Positions 42,835 through 50,548 of a DNA stretch of 64,000 nucleotides are shown piece after piece. Every line of letters starts with the position of its first letter. Position 1 is the stretch's first letter. The stretch comes from Paenibacillus chitinolyticus NBRC 15660 (GTDB taxonomy: Bacteria; Bacillota; Bacilli; Paenibacillales; NBRC-103111): positions 1 through 64,000 of the forward strand of contig NZ_BBJT01000011.1 in the NCBI RefSeq assembly GCF_000739915.1, given 5' to 3'. Below the pieces are notes generated by a model. The model was not told where the DNA came from and did not search any database. It saw nothing but the letters and a program-made list of their open reading frames with translations. The translations under genes were made by a program, and so were the position numbers.

Positions 42835-43416
42835 TTATCTGAGAAAATCCCATTCTTCCAGCAGCATTTGCCGGATCGCTTCGCGCGCACGGTACAGACG
42901 CTGCCGGATAACGCCTTCCGTCACGTTCATCTCTTCCGCCATTTCCTTGTAAGACATGTTATGAACCACTTTCATGGCGAGAATCTGCCGGTAAGCGGGG
43001 CTGAGCTGGTTCACGTAATGGTTGATCGCTTCCTGCATGATCTTCAGCTCAACTTCCTTCTCCAGCGGGGTGCTGCCGGCCTCGTAAGCCGGGGCCGTTT
43101 CCCTCAGCGTCAGCGTTATCTCCGAATCCAGCTCGTTGCGGTTGCGCTTATGCTTCTGCAAATAGTTGAGCGTCACGTTGCGTGTCAGCTTCTTGAGCCA
43201 GCCTTCATATTTCTCCGTCTCCTTCAGTTGAGGAGCCTTGTCGATCGCGCGGAGAAACGATTCCTGAATGATATCCTCGACTAAATTGTGATCCTGGAGG
43301 ATGAAATAAATGGTCGGATATACCATCACATGAAATTCTTTATATATTTTTTCCTGAAGGCTTTTGTCCAGGTGGAAATAATTCGATGTAAACAAATGAA
43401 TCATGTACTTCGACAT
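42835..43416 (-). CDS. ECF-type sigma factor, no adjacent anti-sigma
   Basis: 193 aa. Region 2 includes FILQDHNLVEDIIQESFLRA and KYEGWLKKLTRNVTLNYLQ; region 4 includes LSPAYRQILAMKVVHNMSYK and EMAEEMNVTEGVIRQRLYRA. The N-terminus MSKYMIHLFTSNYFHLDKSL is longer than usual. RBS GGGGGA. Neither neighbour looks like an anti-sigma factor: the helicase lies downstream and an alpha/beta hydrolase upstream. It may be controlled by transcription or by a distant partner. A weak promoter (TTGTTA, 17 bp, TAATAT) lies about 40 bp upstream within AT-rich DNA. Confidence 0.85.
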   Translation of the reverse strand: MSKYMIHLFTSNYFHLDKSLQEKIYKEFHVMVYPTIYFILQDHNLVEDIIQESFLRAIDKAPQLKETEKYEGWLKKLTRNVTLNYLQKHKRNRNELDSEITLTLRETAPAYEAGSTPLEKEVELKIMQEAINHYVNQLSPAYRQILAMKVVHNMSYKEMAEEMNVTEGVIRQRLYRAREAIRQMLLEEWDFLR

Positions 43417-43648
43417 GAGACATCCCCCTTATGTAAACCATTCCTAAAACTCATATTAGGCTATACCGAAGGAGTTAACAATATTAAACAGCAAAAAAAA
43501 TCATTATATTTAAAGAAAAAGCTTACATTTCTATCCAAACGTGCTTCTAAGTCTCATTTTGGATAAAATCAGGCGGGATAACGCCATACTACTCACTAAA
43601 AAAGGAGATTTTTTTCTATTTAAAATAAGGAAAATCAAGCTATTCTCC

Positions 43649-44557
43649 TTATTTTTTACTTTTATCCCCTTCTATTTCAATTCTTTTTTGCTCTATCCAG
43701 CGGAAAACCTCGTCCAGCGCCACTTCGTCCATTTCCTTCGGAAAACGGTGTTCCAGCCCTTCGTATATGAGCATGGTGTGGTCTTTGCCCGCATGTTCAA
43801 GCGCGGCGGCCAGCTTGTGAGCGTGGGAAATGTTGACCTGCGGATCGGCGGTTCCGTGTACGATCAGCACGGGAGACTCGATAAGGTCGGCCCATCTGGC
43901 CGGCGACCTGCGGATATACTCATCCGCCTGCTTGAGGGGATGACCGACGACCCGTTTGAGCATGCGCCGCAAGTCGACCCGCTCCTCGTACGTGTCGTGA
44001 AGGTCGCTGACGCCGCCCCATACAACGACGGGGCCTACCTCCTCGCAGTCTCTCGCGGCCAGCAGCGCCATAAGCGCGCCGCGGGAGAAGCCGATCATCG
44101 AGACCGGTACGGAGGCGACTTCGGGCAGATCCCTCAGCATCAGCAGCCCGTGATACACATCGTACCGGTCCTCTCCGGCAAAGTCCTCGCGCCCTTCTCC
44201 CCCCTCGTTGCCGCGGTAGAAGGGCGCAAAAACGACATACCCCCGTCGTGCCATCGAAACGATCCGGCGGATCCGCACCATGCCGACGCGCCGGATGCCT
44301 CCCCGGCAGTAGACGACAGCCGGCAGCGGTTCCGCATGATCCGGCACGGCGAGATAGCCTTTGACGCGAAGTCCCTGGGCCGCGTACGTTACGACGTACA
44401 GCGAGACGTTTCTCGCGTGCCGGGACAGCAGCTCCCTCTCCAGGAGCCGGCCGTCTTTAAGGCTTTCCGCTTCGTTACCGGCCGCGCGTACGGCAGGCGA
44501 CAAGGTGACCGGCGAGAGGGTGCTGATTTTTTTCCCCGATTGAATGGATTCCGACAT
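43649..44557 (-). CDS. Alpha/beta hydrolase, S9 prolyl-oligopeptidase-like
   Basis: 302 aa. The N-terminal 55 residues are charged. The hydrolase core has VKGYLAVPDHAEPLPAVVY, CRGGIRR (oxyanion region), YRGNEGGEGREDFAGEDRYD, the nucleophile elbow IGFSRGALMAL (Ser about residue 160), Asp in VHGTADPQV and His in GLEHRFP. The FYRGNEGGEGREDF pattern is typical of acylaminoacyl-peptidase-type S9 family proteins. Substrate not known. The ATG has a usable upstream AGG site. The 232 bp after it (43417-43648) are AT-rich without a clear terminator. Confidence 0.82.
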   Translation of the reverse strand: MSESIQSGKKISTLSPVTLSPAVRAAGNEAESLKDGRLLERELLSRHARNVSLYVVTYAAQGLRVKGYLAVPDHAEPLPAVVYCRGGIRRVGMVRIRRIVSMARRGYVVFAPFYRGNEGGEGREDFAGEDRYDVYHGLLMLRDLPEVASVPVSMIGFSRGALMALLAARDCEEVGPVVVWGGVSDLHDTYEERVDLRRMLKRVVGHPLKQADEYIRRSPARWADLIESPVLIVHGTADPQVNISHAHKLAAALEHAGKDHTMLIYEGLEHRFPKEMDEVALDEVFRWIEQKRIEIEGDKSKK

Positions 44558-44631
44558 GCTTGTTCAGCCTCCTTGTATGTATATGTCCTGAATGAAGTTA
44601 CGGACCGACCCGGACCCTTCGTGAAGGAAAC

Positions 44632-44660
44632 TTTACAGTCCCCATGGCTTCCGATAGACT
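44632..44660 (+). promoter_or_regulatory. Sigma-A promoter for the YusU-like gene
   Basis: TTTACA (44632-44637), 17 bp, TAGACT (44655-44660), 37 bp before the ATG. Confidence 0.5.
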
Positions 44661-44696
44661 GGAAGTATCTTATTTTCATACGGAAGGAATGATCTT

Positions 44697-44954
44697 ATGA
44701 GTCAAGATTTCGAAAACGAGTTTAACGCCCTCGTATCCAAAGCGGCCGAGCTGTTGACCGGGGACGGTTCCTCCGAAATGAGCGAGAAAATAAAAATCTG
44801 GGCCGTCTATCAACACTTGCATAAAGCGATGCCCGCCCTCACGAATCACTGGAACGGCTCGCACCCCGACGCCAAAGCGCAAGTCCGGGCCATTTTCGAA
44901 GAAATCCGCGATCTCAACGAGCGGCAGAAGGCAAGCCGGGGCAAACCTGAATAA
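44697..44954 (+). CDS. DUF2573 family protein (YusU-like)
   Basis: 85 aa, soluble, helical. Features shared with B. subtilis YusU are FNALVSKAAELLTGDGSSEM, KIWAVYQHLHKAMPALTNHW and HPDAKAQVRAIFEEI. Function unknown; the family is confined to Bacillales. RBS AAGGAATG. It is followed 57 bp later by the YkuS-type gene, probably in one transcript. Confidence 0.85.
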   Translation: MSQDFENEFNALVSKAAELLTGDGSSEMSEKIKIWAVYQHLHKAMPALTNHWNGSHPDAKAQVRAIFEEIRDLNERQKASRGKPE

Positions 44955-45011
44955 GAAGTCGTCTACGCAGCCACAATAAGCCTGAGATCCCTTATAAAGG
45001 AGCGAAGGCAT

Positions 45012-45260
45012 ATGTCTAAAATCGCAGTCGAAGACAGCTTATCCAGTGTGAAGCAGGCCCTGCAGAGCAGCGGCTACGAAGTTACCTCGTTGAATCAGGC
45101 GGACGGAGCGTCCTGCGTGGTCATTTCCGGTCTGGACCAGAACGTGATGGGCTTCGCGGATGCCACTACCCCCGCTTCCGTCATCAACGCTCACGGCTTA
45201 ACGGACGAAGAAATCGTCCAGGAAGTCGGCAGAACGACCGGGCAAAACCAGAGCTTCTGA
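45012..45260 (+). CDS. UPF0180 family protein (YkuS-like)
   Basis: 82 aa, soluble. It shows the UPF0180 pattern: IAVEDSLSSVKQALQSSGYE, a hydrophobic SCVVISGLDQNVMGF, then a Pro-rich turn and GLTDEEIVQEVG. The family is a short protein of unknown function found in Bacillales. AAGGAG lies 7 nt before the ATG. It ends before a strong bidirectional terminator shared with the SDR gene. Confidence 0.88.
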   Translation: MSKIAVEDSLSSVKQALQSSGYEVTSLNQADGASCVVISGLDQNVMGFADATTPASVINAHGLTDEEIVQEVGRTTGQNQSF

Positions 45261-45325
45261 TCAGCGTCAACAGTTCCCGGTTTTCTCGCCGCACGTTTTT
45301 CCGCATGTTCCGCATGGAACCGATT

Positions 45326-45361
45326 AAAAAAGCGATTCTCCTGCAGGAGAGCCGCTTTTTT
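45326..45361. terminator. Bidirectional intrinsic terminator
   Basis: Inner TCTCCTGCAGGAGA palindrome with outer AAAAGCG/CGCTTTT arms and T/A runs, between convergent genes. Confidence 0.88.
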
Positions 45362-45367
45362 TCTGGG

Positions 45368-46141
45368 TTATTTCTTGTTCAGCATGCGCTGTGCGGTCTT
45401 ATCCAGCAGACGTGGAAACAGCGAATACAACTTCGTGCCGATTCCCGCTATAAAAGGCAGATCAATCTCCGCCTTCTCTTTCTCGACCGCGCGAATGATC
45501 GCTTCGGCCACCCGCTCCGGCTTCAGCATGAACCAACTGATGTTCTTGACGTAATTCCCCGTAGGGTCCGCCCGTTCGAAGAACGGGGTGTCGATCGGGC
45601 CCGGATTAACGGCGCTGAGCCGGACACCGGTTCCCGCCAGCTCCTGGCGGAGCGAGTTTGTCAGGCCGAGCACGGCGTGCTTCGTCGCGGAATATCCGGA
45701 GGACTTGGCCGATCCGATTTTGCCGGCCATCGAAGCGATATTGACGATGTGGCCCGAGCCCGATTTGACCATGGCCGGAAGAACCGCTTTCGTGCAGCGG
45801 ACGATGCCCATGTAATTCACGTCCATCATCTCTTCGAACTGCTCCAGCGGAGCGTCCAGAAACCGTTCGAATACTCCGAACCCCGCGTTATTGACGAGAA
45901 CGTCAATCCGCCCGTACTCGGCGAAAACTTCGGCGAAAACCCGGTTCACTTCGGCCGTATCCTGCACATCGAGCCGGTACACGCCGCATCCGCCGATCTC
46001 TGCCGCCAGCCGCTCCAGCTTGTCCCTCGAGCGTGCCATCAGAACGGGCACCGCTCCACGCTGCGCCAACGCCCGCGCGGTCTGCGCGCCTATTCCGCTG
46101 GAGGCTCCGGTGACGACGACTACTTTGCCTGCTATATTCAT
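45368..46141 (-). CDS. Short-chain dehydrogenase/reductase (YqjQ-like)
   Basis: 257 aa classical SDR. NAD(P)-binding VVVTGASSGIGAQTA, the VLVNNAGFGVFE motif, the catalytic tetrad Ser (NIASMAGKIGS) and Tyr-x3-Lys (YSATKHAVLG), and PGPIDTPFFERAD are all present. The C-terminus is long and basic, as in YqjQ-type ketone or lipid reductases. Substrate unknown. It is probably transcribed alone; the terminator at 45326-45361 ends it. Confidence 0.9.
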   Translation of the reverse strand: MNIAGKVVVVTGASSGIGAQTARALAQRGAVPVLMARSRDKLERLAAEIGGCGVYRLDVQDTAEVNRVFAEVFAEYGRIDVLVNNAGFGVFERFLDAPLEQFEEMMDVNYMGIVRCTKAVLPAMVKSGSGHIVNIASMAGKIGSAKSSGYSATKHAVLGLTNSLRQELAGTGVRLSAVNPGPIDTPFFERADPTGNYVKNISWFMLKPERVAEAIIRAVEKEKAEIDLPFIAGIGTKLYSLFPRLLDKTAQRMLNKK

Positions 46142-46264
46142 GGATGTGCTTTTCCCCTTCCGATAACGCTTGTAGGCTTAGTATACCTTACGCGGCTTTT
46201 CTTCACCAGACGGAGGCGGGCGTTTTTCCAGAGCTCCCTTTACACCCAATTATCGCTTAAACTC

Positions 46265-46294
46265 AAAAAAGACCGCTTCTATAGAAGCAGTCTT
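46265..46294 (-). terminator. Intrinsic terminator after cheX
   Basis: An 11-bp stem with one mismatch (46269-46279 with 46284-46294), loop tata, T run on the minus strand. Confidence 0.85.
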
Positions 46295-46324
46295 ATCGCG
46301 GTTCTCCGGCTCGGTCCGGTTTAG

Positions 46325-46780
46325 CTAAGCGAGAAGAACCTGAATATCCAATTCTCCGATTCCGTCCATAAGCAAAGGAACCGTCAGCGCTTTCAGTGCA
46401 TCCACCTCATGGATATCTCCCGTAACGACCTTGGGAGGTGTAATGTCAACCTTGATTCCCTGATTGTACAAAATCGTGCTGGCATTGCCGCTGATCATGT
46501 TTCCGAGTTCGGAAATCGCACTGTGTCCCATTTCGTCCAGCTCGGTCAAAATAAATCCGCCCATCATAGCGGAAACCATCCGCAGCGCCGTCGATTCTTC
46601 AAAACCGAAGCGTATGTTTCCCTGCATTTGACCGGTCATACCGATTTGTATCCATACATAACGTTCGATAAAGTAAATATCCTTAACAGATAATTTACCG
46701 GTAGTCGGACGCACGTTCGCGACTTGTTCGATGACAATCCGCGCGGATTCCAGAAAAGGATTGATGTACTCCGCTTTCAT
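46325..46780 (-). CDS. cheX: CheX-type CheY-phosphate phosphatase
   Basis: 151 aa, the usual CheX length. The phosphatase signature is SELGNMISGNAST (Glu-x-x-Asn), near residue 90, as in the CheC/CheX/FliY family; one signature is seen, as expected for CheX. It dephosphorylates CheY-P, ending a chemotaxis signal. ATG at 46780; a TTG at 46816 is an alternative but is less well placed. No other chemotaxis or flagellar gene is in this window, so the gene is an outlier from a cheX-cheY cluster. Confidence 0.85.
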   Translation of the reverse strand: MKAEYINPFLESARIVIEQVANVRPTTGKLSVKDIYFIERYVWIQIGMTGQMQGNIRFGFEESTALRMVSAMMGGFILTELDEMGHSAISELGNMISGNASTILYNQGIKVDITPPKVVTGDIHEVDALKALTVPLLMDGIGELDIQVLLA

Positions 46781-47186
46781 GTGCTCTTTAACCCCTTTAC
46801 CAACATATAGGAACAAAATTATTTCACAAGGCGTTAAAACCGTTTCTCCGGTTTAGGCACTCATGTCGGATTTTTTTCGAACCAAACTTACACATTTTTC
46901 TACATTATATAGTAAAATTCGCTGTCCGTATACTTCTTTTGTCCTATTTTGTCCATGTCGGTTTTGAGTCTTTTTTATCATTGGACCTATAAAGCGGGGC
47001 CGAACAGGAAAAGAATCGCGCGGCGGTCCTATTTCCCCTTTCTGAGATTTTCCGGCACCGCGGGGATTGGAGCCAGTCAGTCTTTTACCGGATTAGACGC
47101 CGCCGGGCCTCTTTGCACGTCATAAATGACCGCGCTTGTGAGGAAGCATTCCGTTTGGTACGATGAAAGGTGAGGTGAACAATAGC
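46781..47186. other. AT-rich divergent spacer
   Basis: 406 bp between divergent cheX and the YutF-like gene. A TATAAT on the minus strand (46909-46904) has only a poor -35, so it is a weak promoter candidate for cheX. A TTTTGTCC direct repeat is at 46938-46955. No gene, hairpin or riboswitch was recognised. Confidence 0.45.
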
Positions 47187-47966
47187 ATGCACGGATTTTT
47201 GATTGATTTGGATGGCACCCTGTACAAAGGAAACGAAGCCATACCGGGCGCGAAGGAGTTTGTGGATCTGCTCAATAAGAACAGCCTCCCTTACCTCCTT
47301 GTGACCAATAATTCGTCCCGCTCCCCGGAACATGTAGCCGGCCATTTAAACGGGATGGGCATAGAAGTCGGGCCCGACCGGGTGTACACGACGGCAATGG
47401 CTTCCGCTCAGTATTTGCTCGAACACGGAAGCGGCAATCGCGTCTACTGCATCGGCGAAGAAGGACTGCAGAGCGCTCTGCTGGAAGCCGGGTTCGAACT
47501 CACCGACAAGGAGCCGGATTATGTCGTTCAGGGTATCGACCGGCAGTTGAGCTACGACAAGCTGGCGTCGGCGGTCAAGCACCTGCTGGGCGGCGCCCGG
47601 TACATCCTGACGAACCCGGATCACCTGCTCCCGTCCGACAGCGGCCTGATTCCCGGAGCCGGCTCCATCGGCGCCCTCATCCGGACCGCTTCCGGCGCCA
47701 ACCCGGTCGTCATCGGCAAGCCGTCGCCGGTCATTATGAACTATGCCCTGGCCCGGCTGGAGCTGCAGGCGAAAGACACGTGGGTGATCGGCGACAATAC
47801 CGCAACGGACATCGGCGGCGGGATAGCGGCCGGCTGCCGGACGGCTCTCGTGCTGACAGGTCTTGCCACGGAGGCGAATGTCCGGGAGCACATTTCGAAG
47901 TCCGGGAACGAGCCGGATCTGATTTGCCGCGACCTGCCTCATTTTTGGAACAGTCTTATGAAATAG
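47187..47966 (+). CDS. HAD-IIA family sugar/metabolite phosphatase, YutF-like
   Basis: 259 aa, close to B. subtilis YutF (256). Motifs are MHGFLIDLDGTLYKG (nucleophile Asp and acid Asp), LLVTNNSSRSPEHVAG, PVVIGKPSPVIMNYAL and WVIGDNTATDIGGGIAAG. The C2a cap lies between. It hydrolyses phosphorylated small molecules. ATG at 47187 has AAAGGTGAGG upstream; ATG at 47163 overlaps that site and is not used. It is a paralogue of the 9845-10672 gene. A terminator with 10-bp outer stem follows. Confidence 0.9.
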   Translation: MHGFLIDLDGTLYKGNEAIPGAKEFVDLLNKNSLPYLLVTNNSSRSPEHVAGHLNGMGIEVGPDRVYTTAMASAQYLLEHGSGNRVYCIGEEGLQSALLEAGFELTDKEPDYVVQGIDRQLSYDKLASAVKHLLGGARYILTNPDHLLPSDSGLIPGAGSIGALIRTASGANPVVIGKPSPVIMNYALARLELQAKDTWVIGDNTATDIGGGIAAGCRTALVLTGLATEANVREHISKSGNEPDLICRDLPHFWNSLMK

Positions 47967-48009
47967 CCCGGCCCGAAAGCCCGAGCATCGGACAACTCCC
48001 TTTACTACA

Positions 48010-48061
48010 GAGAAATGGGAACCTCGCCTTAACAAAGAGGCCCGTTTCTCCCTTCTTTTTG
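48010..48061 (+). terminator. Intrinsic terminator after the YutF-like gene
   Basis: Outer 10-bp arms (48010-48019 with 48041-48050, two mismatches allowed), inner CCTC/GAGG, then a T-rich tail. Confidence 0.75.
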
Positions 48062-48118
48062 TAACCGGAATTAAAAGGATTCCGCAAAACCGATTGTCAT
48101 TTATTTACACCCGATCAT

Positions 48119-48147
48119 TTGAACTCTCCTCGGCCTTCCTTTATAAT
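48119..48147 (+). promoter_or_regulatory. Sigma-A promoter for the LysR/PHP operon
   Basis: TTGAAC (48119-48124), 17 bp, perfect TATAAT (48142-48147), about 65 bp upstream of the LysR start. Confidence 0.75.
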
Positions 48148-48213
48148 AAAAAGAAAATTAAGTTATCTCGTTATATGTTTCGATAAATTTTACTTATAAT
48201 CGGAGGGCTGCCC

Positions 48214-49116
48214 ATGAATCTCAATCAATTGGAGACGCTCATCACGATTTCCAAGACGATGAGTTTCCGTAAGGCAGGCGAACTTCTTAACCTGACGCAG
48301 CCGGCCGTGTCTGCGCAGATTAGAAGCTTGGAAGAGGAGTTCGGGACGATTCTGATCGACCGCAACCAGCCTGTGACGCTGACGGACAGCGGCAAGCTGT
48401 TCCTGGAGCACGCCGAAAGAATCCTCCGCACTGTCGAGGATTTGAAACAACGGCTGGCCGATCTGAGCCAGACTCCCCAAGGCCATATCCATATCGGGAC
48501 GACCACGTCCATTGCCATGCAAATTTTACCGCGAGTGCTGTTTTATTTTCAGGATCAGTTCCCTTTAATCAAAACCACCATTCATTCCATGACCTCTTCG
48601 CAAATTATGGCCAGTGTCGACAACGGCAGTGTAGATATCGGAATTTCGTATCTCTACGAAAAGTATCCGTCTCTGGAGGCTTCCGTCCTGTATTACGACA
48701 CGTTCGAGCTCATCGTATCCACCAGTCACCCGTTAAGCCGGTACTCTCACATTTCCATCGAGAAGCTGCGCAATCTGCCCTTTATCATGCTATCCCCGGA
48801 AACGGCGGGGCGCCGATTCGTCGATCAGGTGTTCAAAACGTACGATATCAACCCCCAAATCGTGATGGAGCTGTCGAGCAGCGAGGAAGTAAAACGGATG
48901 GTCGAGCTGAATCTCGGCGCCGCTATCATCTCGAAATTGTCTGTCGTCAACGATCTCGACCACGGTACGCTGAAAATGGTGAAAGTAGACGAGTTAGATA
49001 TCACTCATCCCGTCGGCGTTGTATACAAATCCGGCCGCTACCTCAACTCCGCGATGCACCAGTTCCTGCAGGATTTGAAAGGAATGCCGGAAACCCAATT
49101 TCTCGGTTCCGAATAG
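48214..49116 (+). CDS. LysR-type transcriptional regulator
   Basis: 300 aa. N-terminal winged helix (residues about 1-60): NQLETLITISKTMSFRKAGE, LTQPAVSAQIRSLEEEFGTI. Substrate-binding domain from about 90, with GHIHIGTTTSIAMQILPRVL and VDIGISYLYEKYPS, and the end IISKLSVVNDL. It resembles CysL/YtlI-type regulators in layout; the inducer is unknown. RBS GGAGGG. The PHP phosphatase gene follows 11 bp later, almost surely in one operon. Confidence 0.88.
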   Translation: MNLNQLETLITISKTMSFRKAGELLNLTQPAVSAQIRSLEEEFGTILIDRNQPVTLTDSGKLFLEHAERILRTVEDLKQRLADLSQTPQGHIHIGTTTSIAMQILPRVLFYFQDQFPLIKTTIHSMTSSQIMASVDNGSVDIGISYLYEKYPSLEASVLYYDTFELIVSTSHPLSRYSHISIEKLRNLPFIMLSPETAGRRFVDQVFKTYDINPQIVMELSSSEEVKRMVELNLGAAIISKLSVVNDLDHGTLKMVKVDELDITHPVGVVYKSGRYLNSAMHQFLQDLKGMPETQFLGSE

Positions 49117-49127
49117 GAGGGCTACTT

Positions 49128-49934
49128 ATGAAATTCGATCTTCATACGCACAATGAAAGATGCGGGCATGCAACGGGGACCATCCGTCACTACGTAGACG
49201 CGGCGGTGGATGCGGGCTTGTCCGTGATCGGCATCTCCGATCATTCCCCTTATTTTTACAGCGAGCAGGACCAGTTGTTTCCCGGAATCGCCATGGCCAA
49301 AAGCGCCTTCGCCGCCTATGTGGAAGAAGTGCTCGGCCTGAAGAAAGAATATGCAGACAAAATCGAAGTGCTGCTCGGCGTCGAATCCGACTTTTTCCCG
49401 GAGCATCTGGACCTGTACCGTTCCATGTATGAGAAATACCCGTTCGACTATATTATAGGTTCGGTCCACCTGTCCGGCGGCGTCAGCATTTTTAACAAGA
49501 ACCGGTGGAAAGGGCTTGACGACGCTGAGCATATCGTCCATAAAGAGACCTACTACGATCTGATCCAGCAATCGGCAAGAGCCGGATTGTTTCAGATACT
49601 GGGTCATATCGATGCGATGAAAGGATTCTATCCCGCTTTCTCGGACATTCCGACACCCAAAGTGGACGAAACCTTGAAAGTCATCGCGGATGAGGATGTG
49701 GCGATCGAAATCAACACTTCCGGCAAAACCAAAACCGTAGGCGGGTGGTATCCGTCCGATCTTATTCTGGAACGCGCCCTCCATTACGGAGTTAAAGTCA
49801 CTTTCGGCTCAGACGCTCATGTTCCCCAGCGTGTCGGCGACGACTTCGAACTCGTAAGCAAACGACTGAAAGAAATCGGGTTTAAAGAATGGTGTTTCTT
49901 CCGCAATAAAGAACGGGTTCTCGTTACCCTGTAA
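49128..49934 (+). CDS. PHP-family histidinol-phosphatase (HisJ/HisK-like)
   Basis: 268 aa. PHP metal-binding motifs are MKFDLHTHNERCGHA (His-x-His), GISDHSPY, VLLGVESDFFPEH, IIGSVHL, LGHIDAMKG and SDAHVPQRVG. The size and the FDYIIGSVHL block are those of bacillar HisJ/YtvP enzymes, which dephosphorylate histidinol phosphate; other substrates are possible since no other his genes are present. It is co-transcribed with LysR and followed by a perfect hairpin. Confidence 0.9.
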   Translation: MKFDLHTHNERCGHATGTIRHYVDAAVDAGLSVIGISDHSPYFYSEQDQLFPGIAMAKSAFAAYVEEVLGLKKEYADKIEVLLGVESDFFPEHLDLYRSMYEKYPFDYIIGSVHLSGGVSIFNKNRWKGLDDAEHIVHKETYYDLIQQSARAGLFQILGHIDAMKGFYPAFSDIPTPKVDETLKVIADEDVAIEINTSGKTKTVGGWYPSDLILERALHYGVKVTFGSDAHVPQRVGDDFELVSKRLKEIGFKEWCFFRNKERVLVTL

Positions 49935-49962
49935 TACCGTCGCATTTCATAAAAAGACATAA

Positions 49963-49992
49963 GAAAACCGGCCGTCAATCGGCCGGTTTTGT
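49963..49992. terminator. Bidirectional intrinsic terminator
   Basis: An 11-bp perfect stem (49964-49974 with 49980-49990), loop tcaat, flanked by A and T runs. Confidence 0.9.
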
Positions 49993-50241
49993 TTAATTCC
50001 GGGAGCTGTGATTCCGGATGATCCGTAGGAAGTCGACCCATAAAGCCGAAAGTTCCCTGCACGCGTCATCGGGTCGGACTGCTTGAAATAGCTTCGCCGT
50101 CCCAACGGAGATCATACGGGAAAAATACGTCTGCAAGATCAGGTACAGTTCCAAACAGGATGCATCGTGCTCATACTGCGGTTTCCGGATACATTGCGGC
50201 GTAAGCGGCAAGTCTCCAGACAAAAAAAGCAGGCTTACCAA
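49993..50241 (-). pseudogene. Possible gene remnant, unrecognised
   Basis: Up to 82 codons are open on the minus strand. Its latter part (CLELYLILQTYFSRMISVGT, then AVRPDDACRELSALWVDFLR) looks protein-like with normal codon use, and its stop abuts the terminator at 49963. But no start codon has a ribosome site, and the upstream end runs into the hairpin at 50222-50254. It is therefore either a decayed gene or a chance reading. Low confidence. Confidence 0.3.
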
Positions 50242-50254
50242 CGGGGTAAGCCTG
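50222..50254 (-). terminator. Intrinsic terminator with no gene in front
   Basis: Read on the minus strand, a perfect 10-bp stem (50254-50245 with 50239-50230), a 5-nt loop, GC, then seven T. No minus-strand gene lies upstream within 1 kb. See the transcript candidate at 50349-50222. Confidence 0.8.
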
Positions 50255-50305
50255 AAACGTTGTATATTAAAAAGGGGGTCTTGGTTATTATAATACCTCC
50301 CTTAC

Positions 50306-50362
50306 ATTATAGGAACGTAACAGAAATATTTCATTTATGTAACAAAATTGAAAGCGTTCTCT
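50306..50362 (-). promoter_or_regulatory. cre-like site and TATAAT box, possible promoter for an unannotated transcript
   Basis: TGAAAGCGTTCTCT (50349-50362) matches 13/14 of the CcpA cre consensus. On the minus strand TATAAT (50311-50306) lies about 40 bp downstream of it, with a poor -35. The transcript would end at the terminator 50222-50254, giving an RNA of about 75 nt. The rest of the spacer 49935-50548 holds no clear gene. Confidence 0.35.
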
Positions 50363-50442
50363 AAAATTCCGACGGCAACTTCCCCGGTTTCGTCAGCATT
50401 CGCCTATAAAAAATCCGCTTTTGCTTTTTCATAGATCAGCCG

Positions 50443-50471
50443 TTGCAGGATTCCGGGACGTGACGTATAAT
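50443..50471 (+). promoter_or_regulatory. Promoter for the CDF transporter gene
   Basis: Perfect TATAAT (50466-50471) with a weak TTGCAG -35 (50443-50448) at 17 bp. Confidence 0.4.
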
Positions 50472-50548
50472 TCCAACAGAACAACCTAGTGAAACGTCTA
50501 CTATCGTCCGTTCGTCCATATAAAAAAGCCGGAAAGCAGGTATAAGCC

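Noticed and set aside
50281-50330. 17-codon peptide on the minus strand after GGGAGG
   Set aside because: It would need an ATA start codon; kept only as part of the small-transcript finding.
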